Positions 1-8,435 are shown, numbered from the stretch's first letter. The stretch: DNA of 64,000 bases from Streptomyces sp. TP-A0356 (GCF_001417775.1 NZ_BBZJ01000020.1:1-64000); one strand, 5' to 3'. Made by a program: numbers and translations. The notes: generated from the sequence alone by a model not told the origin.

Positions 1-73
1 AGACAACGATCCGTTGTCGGCTTTGAGCAGAACATCAACTGAAGAGTGTGCTTGTTCGCTCGAAACCATTAGG
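1..73 (+). other. 23S-5S rRNA spacer
   Basis: This stretch lies directly before the 5S gene and has no coding character. It is read as the spacer between the 3' end of 23S rRNA (outside the window) and 5S rRNA. It contains a short self-complementary stretch (acaacggatc-like, 3-19), which is typical of processing stems in rRNA spacers. The role is inferred from position. Confidence 0.7.
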
Positions 74-192
74 GTTTCGGTGGTCATAGCGTAAGGGAAA
101 CGCCCGGTTACATTCCGAACCCGGAAGCTAAGCCTTACAGCGCCGATGGTACTGCAGGGGGGACCCTGTGGGAGAGTAGGACACCGCCGAAC
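74..192 (+). rRNA. 5S ribosomal RNA
   Basis: The stretch matches the actinobacterial 5S rRNA pattern: it starts with gtttcggtggtcatagc, carries the conserved cattccgaacccggaagc block near 110-128 and the gatggtactgcagg block near 145, and ends with ccgccgaac. The length of about 119 nt is normal for Streptomyces. It is the last gene of an rRNA operon whose 16S and 23S genes lie left of the window. End positions are by comparison with known 5S ends and may be off by one or two bases. Confidence 0.95.
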
Positions 193-202
193 AATCTTTG
201 GA

Positions 203-241
203 GGACCCCTGGTCCCAGCGACTCGCTGGGACCAGGGGTCC
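203..241 (+). terminator. rRNA operon terminator
   Basis: A perfect 18-bp stem (203-220 with 224-241) closes on a 3-nt loop (act) and is followed by ttttcgttttt. This is a strong intrinsic terminator 10 bases after 5S rRNA and ends the rRNA operon. Confidence 0.93.
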
Positions 242-316
242 TTTTCGTTTTTCCAGGGCGCGCCGGGTACCCGGCTGCGCGAGAATGATTTGCGGTACCG
301 AAGACAGGAGTCACCG

Positions 317-2152
317 ATGTCCCCCAACTCTCCCGACGAGCGTCCCGAGCGCGACCAACGGCGACGGGACAGCGGTGACCGCGGCGGATACCGCGGGGGG
401 CCGCGCCGCGCTGACGAGCGCGGTGGTTACGGCGACCGCGGCGGTTACGGCCGACGTGACGACCGCCGTGGCGACGACCGCGGCGACCGTGGCGACCGCG
501 GCGACCGTGGTGGCTTCCGCCGCGATGACCGGCGTGACGATCGGCGTGATGACCGTCGTGACGATCGTCGTGACGATCGGCGTGATGACCGTCGCGACGA
601 TCGTCGTGATGACCGTCGCGACGATCGTCGTGATGACCGTCGTGGCGACGACCGTGGCGGGTTCCGCCGCGACGACAGCCGAGGCGACCGCGGAGGACGG
701 CCGTCCTTCCGCCGTGACGACCGGTCGGCTGGCCCGCGCCGCGACGACCGTGGCGGGTTCCGCCGTGACGGCGACCGCCCCGCCTTCCGTCGCGATGACG
801 ACCGTGGTGGCTACGGCCGTCGCGATGACGACCGTGGTGGCTACGGCCGCCGTGACGACGACCGGGGCGGCTTCCGCCGCGAGGAGCGCCGCGACGACCG
901 GCGTGACGACCGGCGCGACGATCGACGTGACGACCGAGACCGTGGCTTCCGCCGTGACGACCAGCGCGGCGGTTACGGCCGACGCGACGATCGGCGTGAT
1001 GACCGGCGTGACGACCGCCGCGGCGACGACCGTGGCGGCTTCCGCCGCGACGAGCGCCGTGACGACCGCGGTGGTTACGGCGACCGCGGCGGTTACGGGC
1101 GGCGTGACGACCGGCGTGACGACCGGCGTGACGACCGCGGCGACCGCGGCGGCTTCCGCCGGGACGACAGCCGCGGCGACCGCGGAGGCTTCCGTGGACG
1201 GGACGACCGCGGTGCGCGCGGCCCCCGTCGCGATGACCGTGGCGGCCGCCCCGGTGGCTTCCGTGGGCGTGACGACCGGCGCGGTGACGAGCGGCGCGGT
1301 GACGAGCGGCGCGGTGGTGGCCGGTTCCGGGACGAGCGGGACCGCGACCGCGAGCCGATCAAGCGGCTGCCGATCCCCGAGGACGTCACCGGCGACGAGA
1401 TCGACAAGGACGTACGGCAGGAGCTGCAGAGCCTGCCGAAGACGCTCGCCGAAGACGTCGCCAAGAACCTCGTGATGGTCGCCAGGCTCATCGACGAGGA
1501 GCCCGAGCGCGCATACGGGTACTCCAAGGTGGCGCTGCGTCTCGCGTCCCGGGTCGCCGCCGTGCGCGAGGCGGCCGGCTTCGCCGCGTACGCCAACCAG
1601 AAGTACGGTGAGGCACTCGCCGAGTTCCGGGCCGCCCGGCGCATGACCGGGAACATCGAACTGTGGCCCGTCATGGCCGACTGCGAGCGCGGTCTCGGCC
1701 GGCCCGAGAAGGCGCTGGACATGGCCGGAGCGCCCGAGGTGTACAAGCTCGACAAGGCCGGTCAGGTGGAGATGCGGCTCGTCGCGGCCGGTGCGCGCCG
1801 GGACATGGGGCAGCTCGACGCCGCCATCGTGACGCTGCAGAGCCCGGAGCTGGCGTCCAACGCGGTGCAGCCGTGGACCGCGCGCCTGCGGTACGCGTAC
1901 GCCGACGCGCTGCTTGCCGCAGGCCGGGAGCCCGAGGCGCGCGAGTGGTTCGCCAAGGCCGTCGAGTCGGACAAGGACGGCAGCACGGACGCCTCCGACC
2001 GGCTCGCCGAGCTGGACGGCGTGGAGTTCGTCGACGCGCTCGACGAGAGCCATGACGACGCCGAACCCGGCGAGGAGTCCCAGGATGCCTCCACCGGGAG
2101 CGCCACCCGCGAGAGCCCCGGCGCCGAGGACGCCGAGGACGACAAGAGCTGA
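317..2152 (+). CDS. Arg/Asp/Gly-repeat protein with C-terminal TPR-like domain
   Basis: A 611-aa protein of unknown function. Residues 1 to about 345 are almost entirely Arg, Asp and Gly, built from RDDR, GGYGDR and GGFRRDD repeats; this is expected to be disordered and resembles RGG-type RNA-binding tails. Residues from about 350 form an alpha-helical, TPR-like repeat domain starting near RLPIPEDVTGDEIDKDV, and the end is acidic. The ATG at 317 is chosen because aggag sits 6 bases upstream; an in-frame ATG at 146 would lie inside 5S rRNA. The gene directly follows the rRNA operon. An RNA- or ribosome-related role is only a guess from composition and position. The C-terminal domain is typical of a conserved Streptomyces TPR protein. 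Confidence 0.88.
   Translation: MSPNSPDERPERDQRRRDSGDRGGYRGGPRRADERGGYGDRGGYGRRDDRRGDDRGDRGDRGDRGGFRRDDRRDDRRDDRRDDRRDDRRDDRRDDRRDDRRDDRRDDRRGDDRGGFRRDDSRGDRGGRPSFRRDDRSAGPRRDDRGGFRRDGDRPAFRRDDDRGGYGRRDDDRGGYGRRDDDRGGFRREERRDDRRDDRRDDRRDDRDRGFRRDDQRGGYGRRDDRRDDRRDDRRGDDRGGFRRDERRDDRGGYGDRGGYGRRDDRRDDRRDDRGDRGGFRRDDSRGDRGGFRGRDDRGARGPRRDDRGGRPGGFRGRDDRRGDERRGDERRGGGRFRDERDRDREPIKRLPIPEDVTGDEIDKDVRQELQSLPKTLAEDVAKNLVMVARLIDEEPERAYGYSKVALRLASRVAAVREAAGFAAYANQKYGEALAEFRAARRMTGNIELWPVMADCERGLGRPEKALDMAGAPEVYKLDKAGQVEMRLVAAGARRDMGQLDAAIVTLQSPELASNAVQPWTARLRYAYADALLAAGREPEAREWFAKAVESDKDGSTDASDRLAELDGVEFVDALDESHDDAEPGEESQDASTGSATRESPGAEDAEDDKS
521..640 (+). repeat. 10 tandem 12-bp units coding RDDR
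   Basis: Ten consecutive 12-bp units of the form cgygaygaycgk encode (RDDR)x10 inside the disordered half of the preceding gene. Units differ only at wobble positions, pointing to unit duplication with selection for the peptide. The low complexity also opens long false reading frames on both strands across this gene. Confidence 0.9.
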
Positions 2153-2163
2153 CGGCACCGAGT

Positions 2164-2194
2164 GAAGGGGCGGGGGCGTGACCCCCGCCCCTTC
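2164..2194. terminator. Bidirectional terminator between convergent genes
   Basis: A perfect 13-bp GC-rich stem (2164-2176 with 2182-2194) with a 5-nt loop sits in the 49-bp gap between two convergent genes, so it can end transcription from both sides. Confidence 0.8.
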
Positions 2195-2201
2195 CCGGCC
2201 G

Positions 2202-3491
2202 TCAGGACGTCAGTGCCCGCAGCACCAGTCCCGACGCGGGCTTGGGGCCGAACGACGTCGACTTGCGCGGCATAGTCACGCCCTGCCGGGCCAGTTCGCG
2301 TACGACGTCCTCGCGGACCGGGTGCATCAGCACGGCCGTGCCGCCGTCGCGCTCGGCCTTCTCGACCGTCGCGGCGGTGTCGTGGATGTAGGCGATGTGC
2401 TCTGGCGAGTCCTCGGGGATGCGCCAGACATGCTCCAGCAGGGTGGCGTGCAGGACCGTCGCGTCCAGGGTGCGCCAGGCCTCCGGGCGGTCACCCGGGA
2501 CCGTGCGGGCCAGCAGGTCGGGGGACGGCCGGTCGACCAGATGGAAGGCGCCGTCGCCCGCCAGCAGGAAGGCGTTCCCGGCGCAGGCCGCGTCGGCCAG
2601 CGCCGCCAGCGCCTGCTCCAGCGGGACACACAGCCGACGTACGCGGAACAGGCCCGTGAGGGCGGGCAACGCCTCGGACACCGGGAGGCGGTGCAGCAGG
2701 CGGTGGATCGCGCGGACCCTCAGGGGGTAGCGGGCGGTGTCCACCAGGAGGACCAGGCCGTAGTCCCAGGGGCTGGGGGAGGAGTGCTCCGCGCGCAGAC
2801 GCACGTACGTCGCCCAGCGGTGGTGGCCGTCGGCGATCAGAGCCTGGTGCCGGGACAGATCCGCCTGGATCTCCGCGAGGTCGGCCGTATCCGTCACCGT
2901 CCACAGACGGTGGCTGAAACCGTCCTCCGTGGTGGTGCACAGCAGCGGCGGGCGCTCGGCGGTGCGTTCGATCACGGCGGTCGCCCCGGCCTCGGCGCCG
3001 TTGCCGCGGTAGGTGAGCAGCAGAGGTTCGAGGTTGGCCGAGGTGGCCCGCATCAGGGCCGCACGGTCGGCGACCACATGTGGCATGACGTCCTCGTGGG
3101 GCAGAACCACACCCTCAGAGGGCCCCGACACGCGGAGGGCTCCGATGATGCCGCGCTGCAGCAGACCGCTGCCGCGCTGCTCGTAGACGTACAGACCGGG
3201 CTCGGCGTCGGTGGTCAGGACGCCCTCGGCGAGCCAGCGGTGGAGGGTGTCGGCCGCCTGCTTGTTGCGGGCGGCGGGGGTGTCCGCCTGGGGAAGGATC
3301 AGGCGCACGATGTTGTGCGGATCGGCCGACTCCAGATGGAGTAGCCCGTCCGGGCGCACGACGACGTCGTACGGCGGAGAGGTGACCGCGGCGAGGCTGC
3401 CGACACGGTCGGGGTCGTAGCGCAGGCCCCGGAAGGGCACCAGTTCTAGGCCCGTGTGCGTCGTTACGTCCCGGCGACCTGCAGTGTTCAT
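2202..3491 (-). CDS. DUF1015 family protein
   Basis: A 429-aa protein matching the DUF1015 family in length and in its start, which has LVPFRGLRYDPDRVGSL followed by SPPYDVV, and in internal features such as LYVYEQ and ADGHHRWATY. The biochemical function of the family is not settled. The ATG at 3491 is used; reading further upstream enters the divergent neighbour's promoter region. It is transcribed away from the HAD phosphatase gene, with about 70 bp between the starts. Confidence 0.87.
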   Translation of the reverse strand: MNTAGRRDVTTHTGLELVPFRGLRYDPDRVGSLAAVTSPPYDVVVRPDGLLHLESADPHNIVRLILPQADTPAARNKQAADTLHRWLAEGVLTTDAEPGLYVYEQRGSGLLQRGIIGALRVSGPSEGVVLPHEDVMPHVVADRAALMRATSANLEPLLLTYRGNGAEAGATAVIERTAERPPLLCTTTEDGFSHRLWTVTDTADLAEIQADLSRHQALIADGHHRWATYVRLRAEHSSPSPWDYGLVLLVDTARYPLRVRAIHRLLHRLPVSEALPALTGLFRVRRLCVPLEQALAALADAACAGNAFLLAGDGAFHLVDRPSPDLLARTVPGDRPEAWRTLDATVLHATLLEHVWRIPEDSPEHIAYIHDTAATVEKAERDGGTAVLMHPVREDVVRELARQGVTMPRKSTSFGPKPASGLVLRALTS

Positions 3492-3563
3492 TGATGCATC
3501 GTAAGTGCGTCGGTGCCATGCGCGATGATCGGGGGAAAGCGAGTCAACGAGGAGCGATGCGGA

Positions 3564-4592
3564 ATGAGCCAGACCGTCAGGACGCGGCCCGAGGGCAGTG
3601 CGCGGCCCTTGAGCGAGGGGTACGACACGGCGCTGCTCGACCTGGACGGGGTGGTGTACGCGGGTGGAAGTGCCATCGCCCATGCCGTGGAGTCGCTCGG
3701 TGCCGCCCGCGCGGGCGGGATGCATCTGGCGTACGTCACGAACAACGCGCTGCGCACTCCGGACGCGGTGGCCGCGCACCTCACGGAGCTGGGGATACCG
3801 GCAGAGGCCTCGGACGTGATCACCTCGGCGCAGGCGGTCGCGCGGCTCATCGGTGAGCAGGTGCCCGCGGGGGCGCGCGTGCTGGTCGTCGGCGGGGAGG
3901 GGCTGCGCGTGGCGCTGCGGGAGCGGGGGCTCGTGCCCGTCGAGTCGGCCGACGACGACCCGGTGGCCGTGGTGCAGGGCTATGGCGGCCCCGAGCTGCC
4001 CTGGGGGCGCTTCGCGGAGGCCTGCTACGCCATTGCCCGGGGGCTGCCGTGGTTCGCGTCCAACACGGATCTGACGATCCCCGGCGCGCGTGGGATCGCG
4101 CCGGGGAACGGCGCGGCCGTGGAGGTCGTCCGGATCGCGACCGGTGCCGAGCCGGAGGTGGCGGGCAAGCCGTTGCCGCCGATGCACCGCGAGACGATCC
4201 TGCGGACCGGCGCCGAGCGGCCGCTGGTGGTCGGGGACCGGCTGGACACGGACATCGAGGGCGCGTTCAACGGAGAGGTGGACTCGCTGCTCGTGCTGAC
4301 GGGTGTGACGGACGGGGCCCAGTTGCTCGCCGCGCCGTCGCACCAGCGGCCGACGTATGTGGACGCGGATCTGCGTGGGCTGCTGACCGGGCAGCCGGAC
4401 GTGGCAGCGGCGGGCGACGGCTTCCGCTGCGGTGGCTGGACGGCGACGGCGGGGAAGGACCGGCTGGAGCTGGAGGGCGACGGAGAGGCGCTGGACGGTT
4501 TGCGGGCCCTGTGCGCGGCGGCCTGGACGGCGGCCGGTGAGGGATCGTGCGAGCTGGACGGGGCGAAGGCGCTGGCGCGGCTGGGACTGTGA
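3564..4592 (+). CDS. HAD-superfamily (IIA) sugar/nitrophenyl-phosphatase-like hydrolase
   Basis: A 342-aa NagD/4-nitrophenylphosphatase-like HAD hydrolase. Motif I is DLDGVV (D26, D28); TNNA follows as motif II-like, and VVGDRLDTDIEGA near residue 220 carries the motif IV acids. About 50 C-terminal residues beyond the core look like an extra small domain. The ATG at 3564 has AGGAG 9 bases upstream; an in-frame GTG at 3543 is a weaker alternative. The physiological substrate cannot be told from sequence. Confidence 0.88.
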   Translation: MSQTVRTRPEGSARPLSEGYDTALLDLDGVVYAGGSAIAHAVESLGAARAGGMHLAYVTNNALRTPDAVAAHLTELGIPAEASDVITSAQAVARLIGEQVPAGARVLVVGGEGLRVALRERGLVPVESADDDPVAVVQGYGGPELPWGRFAEACYAIARGLPWFASNTDLTIPGARGIAPGNGAAVEVVRIATGAEPEVAGKPLPPMHRETILRTGAERPLVVGDRLDTDIEGAFNGEVDSLLVLTGVTDGAQLLAAPSHQRPTYVDADLRGLLTGQPDVAAAGDGFRCGGWTATAGKDRLELEGDGEALDGLRALCAAAWTAAGEGSCELDGAKALARLGL

Positions 4593-4623
4593 GCCACGAG
4601 GGCCACCACATCGAGAGGTGAAG

Positions 4624-4642
4624 CGAGGGTAGGCTAACCTAA
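4624..4642 (+). promoter_or_regulatory. Iron box (DmdR/IdeR operator)
   Basis: The 19-bp site cgagggtaggctaacctaa matches the actinobacterial iron-box consensus TWAGGTTAGSCTWACCTWA at 16 of 19 positions. It overlaps a possible -10 (taggct, 4630-4635) and lies only 4 bases before the GTG of the permease gene. This predicts iron-dependent repression of the ABC transporter operon by a DtxR-type regulator and a very short or absent leader. Confidence 0.85.
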
Positions 4643-4646
4643 CCTC

Positions 4647-5690
4647 GTGTTGGTCGACAGTCCTCCCGAACCGCGCGCGGAGACCGCCCCCGCGCCCTCA
4701 ACCCCCTGGGCGATACGGGCCGTTGGGCTCCTGGCCTCGGTCCTGATCCTGGCGCTCGTCGCGTCGGCGAGCATCGCGATCGGTGCGAAACAGCTGTCGC
4801 CTGCCCAGGTCTGGCACGGCCTTCTGCACGACTCGGGGACGTATGCCGACGTCGTGGTCGGCGACCGGCTGTCCCGTACGGTCCTCGGGCTGCTCGCGGG
4901 TGCGGCGCTCGGTCTGTCCGGTGCCGTCCTCCAGGCGCTCACCCGCAACCCGCTGGCCGACCCCGGGCTGCTCGGCATCAACGCGGGCGCGTCCGCCGCG
5001 GTCGTCACCGCCATCACGTACCTCGGTGTCACGAGCCTGAGCGGCTACGTCTGGTTCGCCCTCCTGGGCGCGGCCGCCGTCGGGGCCCTGGTGTGGTTCC
5101 TGGGCGGCAGCCGGGGTGCGACGCCGGTGCGTCTCGCGCTCGCCGGCACGGCGATCAGCGCCGCGCTCTACGGCTATCTCCAGGCCGTGATGATCACGGA
5201 TGACGCGGCGCTCGGCAGGATGCGCTTGTGGACGATCGGTTCGCTGGCCTCGGCCACCGACGCGACCATCGCACAGGTCCTGCCCTTCCTCCTGGCCGGT
5301 ACGGTCCTGGCGCTGGCCCTCGCCCGGCCGCTGAACGCGGTGGCGATGGGCGACGACACCGCCCGGGCGCTGGGCGCGCGCCTCGACCGGACCCGCGCCC
5401 TGGCCCTGGCCGCCGCCACCGTGCTGTGCGGGGCCGCGACCGCGGCCTGCGGGCCGATCGTGTTCGTCGGGCTGATGGTCCCGCACGTCGTGCGGTCCTT
5501 CACCGGCCCGGACCTGCGCTGGATCCTGCCGTACGCGACCGTCCTGGCGCCCGTGCTACTGCTCGGCGCCGACGTGATCGGCCGCATCGTCGCCCGGCCC
5601 GCCGAACTGCAGGTCGGGATCGTCACCGCGGTCATCGGCGGTCCGGTCTTCATCCTCCTCGTACGACGGCGCAGGACGGCGCAGCTGTGA
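4647..5690 (+). CDS. Iron-siderophore ABC transporter permease (FecCD family), first subunit
   Basis: A 347-aa integral membrane protein of the FecCD/BtuC family, with a short N-terminal tail and about ten hydrophobic segments. Family landmarks include GLLAGAALGLSGAVLQALTR followed by NPLADPGLLGINAGA, and GLMVPHVVR near the end. It forms the channel of a ferric-siderophore importer with the next two genes. The GTG at 4647 has no Shine-Dalgarno and starts just after the iron box, suggesting a leaderless transcript; the true start could be slightly downstream. The stop overlaps the next start (GTGA). Confidence 0.92.
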   Translation: MLVDSPPEPRAETAPAPSTPWAIRAVGLLASVLILALVASASIAIGAKQLSPAQVWHGLLHDSGTYADVVVGDRLSRTVLGLLAGAALGLSGAVLQALTRNPLADPGLLGINAGASAAVVTAITYLGVTSLSGYVWFALLGAAAVGALVWFLGGSRGATPVRLALAGTAISAALYGYLQAVMITDDAALGRMRLWTIGSLASATDATIAQVLPFLLAGTVLALALARPLNAVAMGDDTARALGARLDRTRALALAAATVLCGAATAACGPIVFVGLMVPHVVRSFTGPDLRWILPYATVLAPVLLLGADVIGRIVARPAELQVGIVTAVIGGPVFILLVRRRRTAQL

Positions 5691-6751
5691 AGACCACCCG
5701 CACCTCCGCCACCCGCACCCTCGCCCTCGCCCTCCGTACCGGCGGCGGGCTGTCCGTCCGGTTCCACCCGCGCGCCCTGACGGTCCTCGCCCTGCTGCTG
5801 GCCGCCGCGCTCGCCGCGAGCGTCCTGCTGATCGGCACCGGCGACCTCACGATTCCGGCCGGGGACGTCCTCAGGGCGCTGGCCGGCAACGGCCAGCCGG
5901 TCCAGGAGTTCGTCGTCACCGAACTGCGGCTGCCGCGCGTGCTCGTCGGTCTGCTGGTCGGCGCCTCGCTCGGGCTGGGCGGCGCACTGTTCCAGTCCAT
6001 CTCCCGCAATCCGCTGGGCAGTCCGGACGTGCTCGGTCTCGGGCAGGGATCGACGGCCGGCGCGCTCGTGATGATCGTGCTGTTCTCCGGGAGCGCCACC
6101 GAGGTCGCCGTGGGCTCGCTCGTCGGCGGCCTGCTGACCGGCCTCGCCATCTACCTGCTGGCCTGGAAGCAGGGCGTGCACGGCTACCGCCTGGTCCTGG
6201 TCGGCATCGGCGTCTGCGCCCTCGCCACGGCGGTCAACGGCTATCTGCTCACCAAGGCCGACATCGTCGACGCGGCCCGCGCGGTCGTATGGATGACCGG
6301 CTCCCTGGACGGCCGCGACTGGAGCCAGGTCTGGCCCCTGCTCACGCTGTGCGCCCTCCTCGTACCGCTCGTCCTCGGCAATGCGCGGGGGCTGCGGATG
6401 ACGGAGATGGGCGACGACGTCTCGGGCGCCCTCGGGATACGCGTCGAGCGCGTACGGCTGCTGCTGATGGTGTCCGCGGTGCTGCTCACCGCCGGTGCCA
6501 CCGCCGCCGCGGGCCCGGTCGGCTTCGTCGCGCTCACCGCGCCGCAGCTCGCCCGCCGACTGACCCGCTCACCCGGACCGAACCTCATGCCCTCCATGGT
6601 CATGGGCGCCACCTTGCTGATCGTCGCCGACCTCGCCTCGCAGCGGGTCTTCGGCGCGGACCAGCTGCCCGTGGGCGTGGTCACCGGGGTCCTCGGCGGC
6701 GTCTACCTGCTGTGGCTGCTGGTCACCGAGCGCAGGGCCGGCCGCATATGA
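5687..6751 (+). CDS. Iron-siderophore ABC transporter permease (FecCD family), second subunit
   Basis: A 354-aa FecCD permease, the partner of the preceding gene. It has about 35 leading polar residues, then a hydrophobic segment, and shows LRLPRVLVGLLVGASLGLGG, RNPLGSPDVLGLGQG and GPVGFVALTAPQLARR, all typical of the family. The GTG start at 5687 overlaps the previous stop by 4 bases, so the two subunits are translationally coupled and probably made in equal amounts. Confidence 0.92.
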   Translation: MKTTRTSATRTLALALRTGGGLSVRFHPRALTVLALLLAAALAASVLLIGTGDLTIPAGDVLRALAGNGQPVQEFVVTELRLPRVLVGLLVGASLGLGGALFQSISRNPLGSPDVLGLGQGSTAGALVMIVLFSGSATEVAVGSLVGGLLTGLAIYLLAWKQGVHGYRLVLVGIGVCALATAVNGYLLTKADIVDAARAVVWMTGSLDGRDWSQVWPLLTLCALLVPLVLGNARGLRMTEMGDDVSGALGIRVERVRLLLMVSAVLLTAGATAAAGPVGFVALTAPQLARRLTRSPGPNLMPSMVMGATLLIVADLASQRVFGADQLPVGVVTGVLGGVYLLWLLVTERRAGRI

Positions 6752-6778
6752 GCGCCGCGAACGGACCGGACGCCCCCG

Positions 6779-6869
6779 ACACAGCCGGACACTCCAGACG
6801 CAGCCGGACGCCCCCGACACAGCCGGACACCCCCGACGCAGCCGGACGCCCCCGACACAGCCGGACACA
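6779..6869 (+). repeat. 19-bp tandem repeat
   Basis: Nearly five copies of a 19-bp unit (acrcagccggacrcycccg) start at 6779, 6798, 6817, 6836 and 6855; the last is partial. Because 19 is not a multiple of three the repeat does not give a repeated peptide, which argues that it is not coding. It fills most of the gap between the second permease and the ATPase. Confidence 0.88.
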
Positions 6870-6885
6870 CGACACAAGGAGCACC

Positions 6886-7701
6886 GTGCACCGCCTCGCC
6901 GCCGACCGGGTCACCCTCGCCTACGACCAGCGCGTGATCGCCGAACAGCTGTCCGTGGAGATTCCCGACCGCTCCTTCACCGTGATCGTCGGGCCGAACG
7001 CCTGTGGCAAGTCCACGCTGTTGCGCGCCTTGTCCCGGATGCTCAAGCCGTCCCAGGGGCGCGTGCTGCTGGACGGGCAGGTCATCCAGTCGATGCCCGC
7101 GAAGAAGGTCGCACGGACCCTGGGGCTGCTGCCGCAGTCCTCGATCGCGCCCGACGGGATCACCGTCGGCGACCTCGTGGGCCGCGGCCGCTATCCGCAC
7201 CAGGGCATCCTGCGCCAGTGGTCGCGCGAGGACGAGCGGGTCGTCCAGGAGTCCATGGCGCAGACCGGCGTCGCCGAACTGGCCGACCGCTACGTCGACG
7301 AACTCTCCGGCGGACAGCGGCAGCGCGTGTGGATCGCCATGGCGCTCGCCCAGCAGACGCCCCTGCTGCTGCTCGACGAACCGACGACCTATCTGGACAT
7401 CCAGCACCAGATCGACGTGCTCGACCTGTGCGCGGAGCTGCACGAGGAGCAGGGGCGCACCCTGGTCGCCGTCCTGCACGACCTGAACCACGCCGCCCGG
7501 TACGCCACCCACCTCATCGCCCTGCGGGGCGGAGAGGTCATCGCCGAGGGCGCCCCGCACGACATCGTCACGGCCGAGCTGGTCGAGGAGGTCTTCGGGC
7601 TGCGTTGCCAGGTCGTCGACGACCCGGAGACGGGAACGCCGCTGGTGGTGCCGGCGGCACGCAGGACACGCGGGCGTGCGGCGGCCAAGGAGGCGTCCTG
7701 A
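6886..7701 (+). CDS. Iron-siderophore ABC transporter ATP-binding protein
   Basis: A 271-aa ABC ATPase of the FecE/FhuC type. It has the Walker A GPNACGKSTLL, the signature LSGGQRQRVWIAMAL, the Walker B LLLLDEPTTYLD, and the H-loop in VLHDLNHAARYA. It energises the two FecCD permeases. The GTG at 6886 is preceded by aaggag at the right distance. An ATG at 6748 that overlaps the permease stop would add 46 residues across the 19-bp repeat and is judged less likely. No substrate-binding lipoprotein gene is nearby, so that subunit must be encoded elsewhere. Confidence 0.93.
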   Translation: MHRLAADRVTLAYDQRVIAEQLSVEIPDRSFTVIVGPNACGKSTLLRALSRMLKPSQGRVLLDGQVIQSMPAKKVARTLGLLPQSSIAPDGITVGDLVGRGRYPHQGILRQWSREDERVVQESMAQTGVAELADRYVDELSGGQRQRVWIAMALAQQTPLLLLDEPTTYLDIQHQIDVLDLCAELHEEQGRTLVAVLHDLNHAARYATHLIALRGGEVIAEGAPHDIVTAELVEEVFGLRCQVVDDPETGTPLVVPAARRTRGRAAAKEAS

Positions 7702-7723
7702 CGGTGGACGGGCCGCCTGGGGC

Positions 7724-8071
7724 CTACAGGAGCTTCCTGAGCCGGAACAGGTCGAGCAGGGCCGCCTCCAGCCTCACCCGGCCCGAGCCCCAGGCCTTGG
7801 CGAAGTTCAGTTCGCCGTCGACCATCGACACCAGGTCGTCGCCGCTCATCGCCAGTCTGATCTGGGCCTTCTCGGTCGGTGGCCCCTGGACCGTGTCGAG
7901 CACCTCGATCCGGCCGCCCCTGAGGCGGCCGACGAAGGTGACGTCCAGGTCGGTGACACGGCAGCTGAGCGAGCGGTCCAGGGCCGCCGCCGCACGCACG
8001 TCCCCGTCGGCAGCCGCCAGGTTCTCCGAGAGCTTGTCGAGTGCGCTGCGGCACTCCTCAATCGTCGCCAT
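7724..8071 (-). CDS. SCP2-like (sterol carrier) domain protein
   Basis: A 115-aa protein with the features of an SCP2 fold: VTFVGRLRGGRIEVLD, then KAQIRLAMSGDDLVSMVDGE and the lipid-pocket region LNFAKAWGSGRVRLEA. Small SCP2 proteins bind lipids or hydrophobic ligands; the ligand here is unknown. It converges on the ABC ATPase with only 22 bp between the genes and is divergent from the next small gene with a 42-bp spacer. Confidence 0.85.
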   Translation of the reverse strand: MATIEECRSALDKLSENLAAADGDVRAAAALDRSLSCRVTDLDVTFVGRLRGGRIEVLDTVQGPPTEKAQIRLAMSGDDLVSMVDGELNFAKAWGSGRVRLEAALLDLFRLRKLL

Positions 8072-8113
8072 CGTGAGCGACGGTACCCCAGTGCTTCGCG
8101 GTAGCGTCGGGGC

Positions 8114-8428
8114 ATGAGTGACTGCGTGCCCGAGGGCGAGCTTCCAGCGCGAGCGGCGGAAGCGGAGCTGGACGTTCCGGGCGATACCGCGTACGAGCAG
8201 GAGTACGACCCGGCCGCGCCCACCCGCCTGAACGTTCCCCGGACCCCCACCGGCAACGCCGATGTCGACGCCCAGCTGGAGCGACTGGCCGACGCCGACC
8301 ACCTCGCCACGGACGGTCATGTGGAGGTGTACGAGGATGTACATCGGGGCCTGCGCGACGCGCTCACCGCGCTCGACGCCCGTCCGGGACCTCCGGAGCC
8401 CCCACGCCCGTACGAGAACAGGAGCTGA
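8114..8428 (+). CDS. Conserved small acidic protein upstream of tlyA
   Basis: A 104-aa acidic protein of unknown function with no transmembrane or signal segment. It has a Glu/Asp-rich start, a central RLNVPRTPTGNADVDAQLERL segment that looks helical, and a Pro-rich end. It ends 7 bases before tlyA and is probably cotranscribed with tlyA, nadK and recN. A TAGCGT hexamer at 8102-8107 just before the ATG suggests a short-leader or leaderless transcript. Confidence 0.8.
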   Translation: MSDCVPEGELPARAAEAELDVPGDTAYEQEYDPAAPTRLNVPRTPTGNADVDAQLERLADADHLATDGHVEVYEDVHRGLRDALTALDARPGPPEPPRPYENRS

Positions 8429-8435
8429 ACCGAAC

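Noticed and set aside
146..2158. Long overlapping reading frames on both strands across the RDDR gene
   Set aside because: They come from the 12-bp repeat, which keeps all frames open; their translations are monotonous Thr/Ala/Val or Arg/Ser runs and one would begin inside 5S rRNA.
6748..6885. Upstream ATG start for the ABC ATPase
   Set aside because: It would translate the 19-bp repeat, whose unit is not a multiple of three, while a good ribosome-binding site precedes the GTG at 6886.
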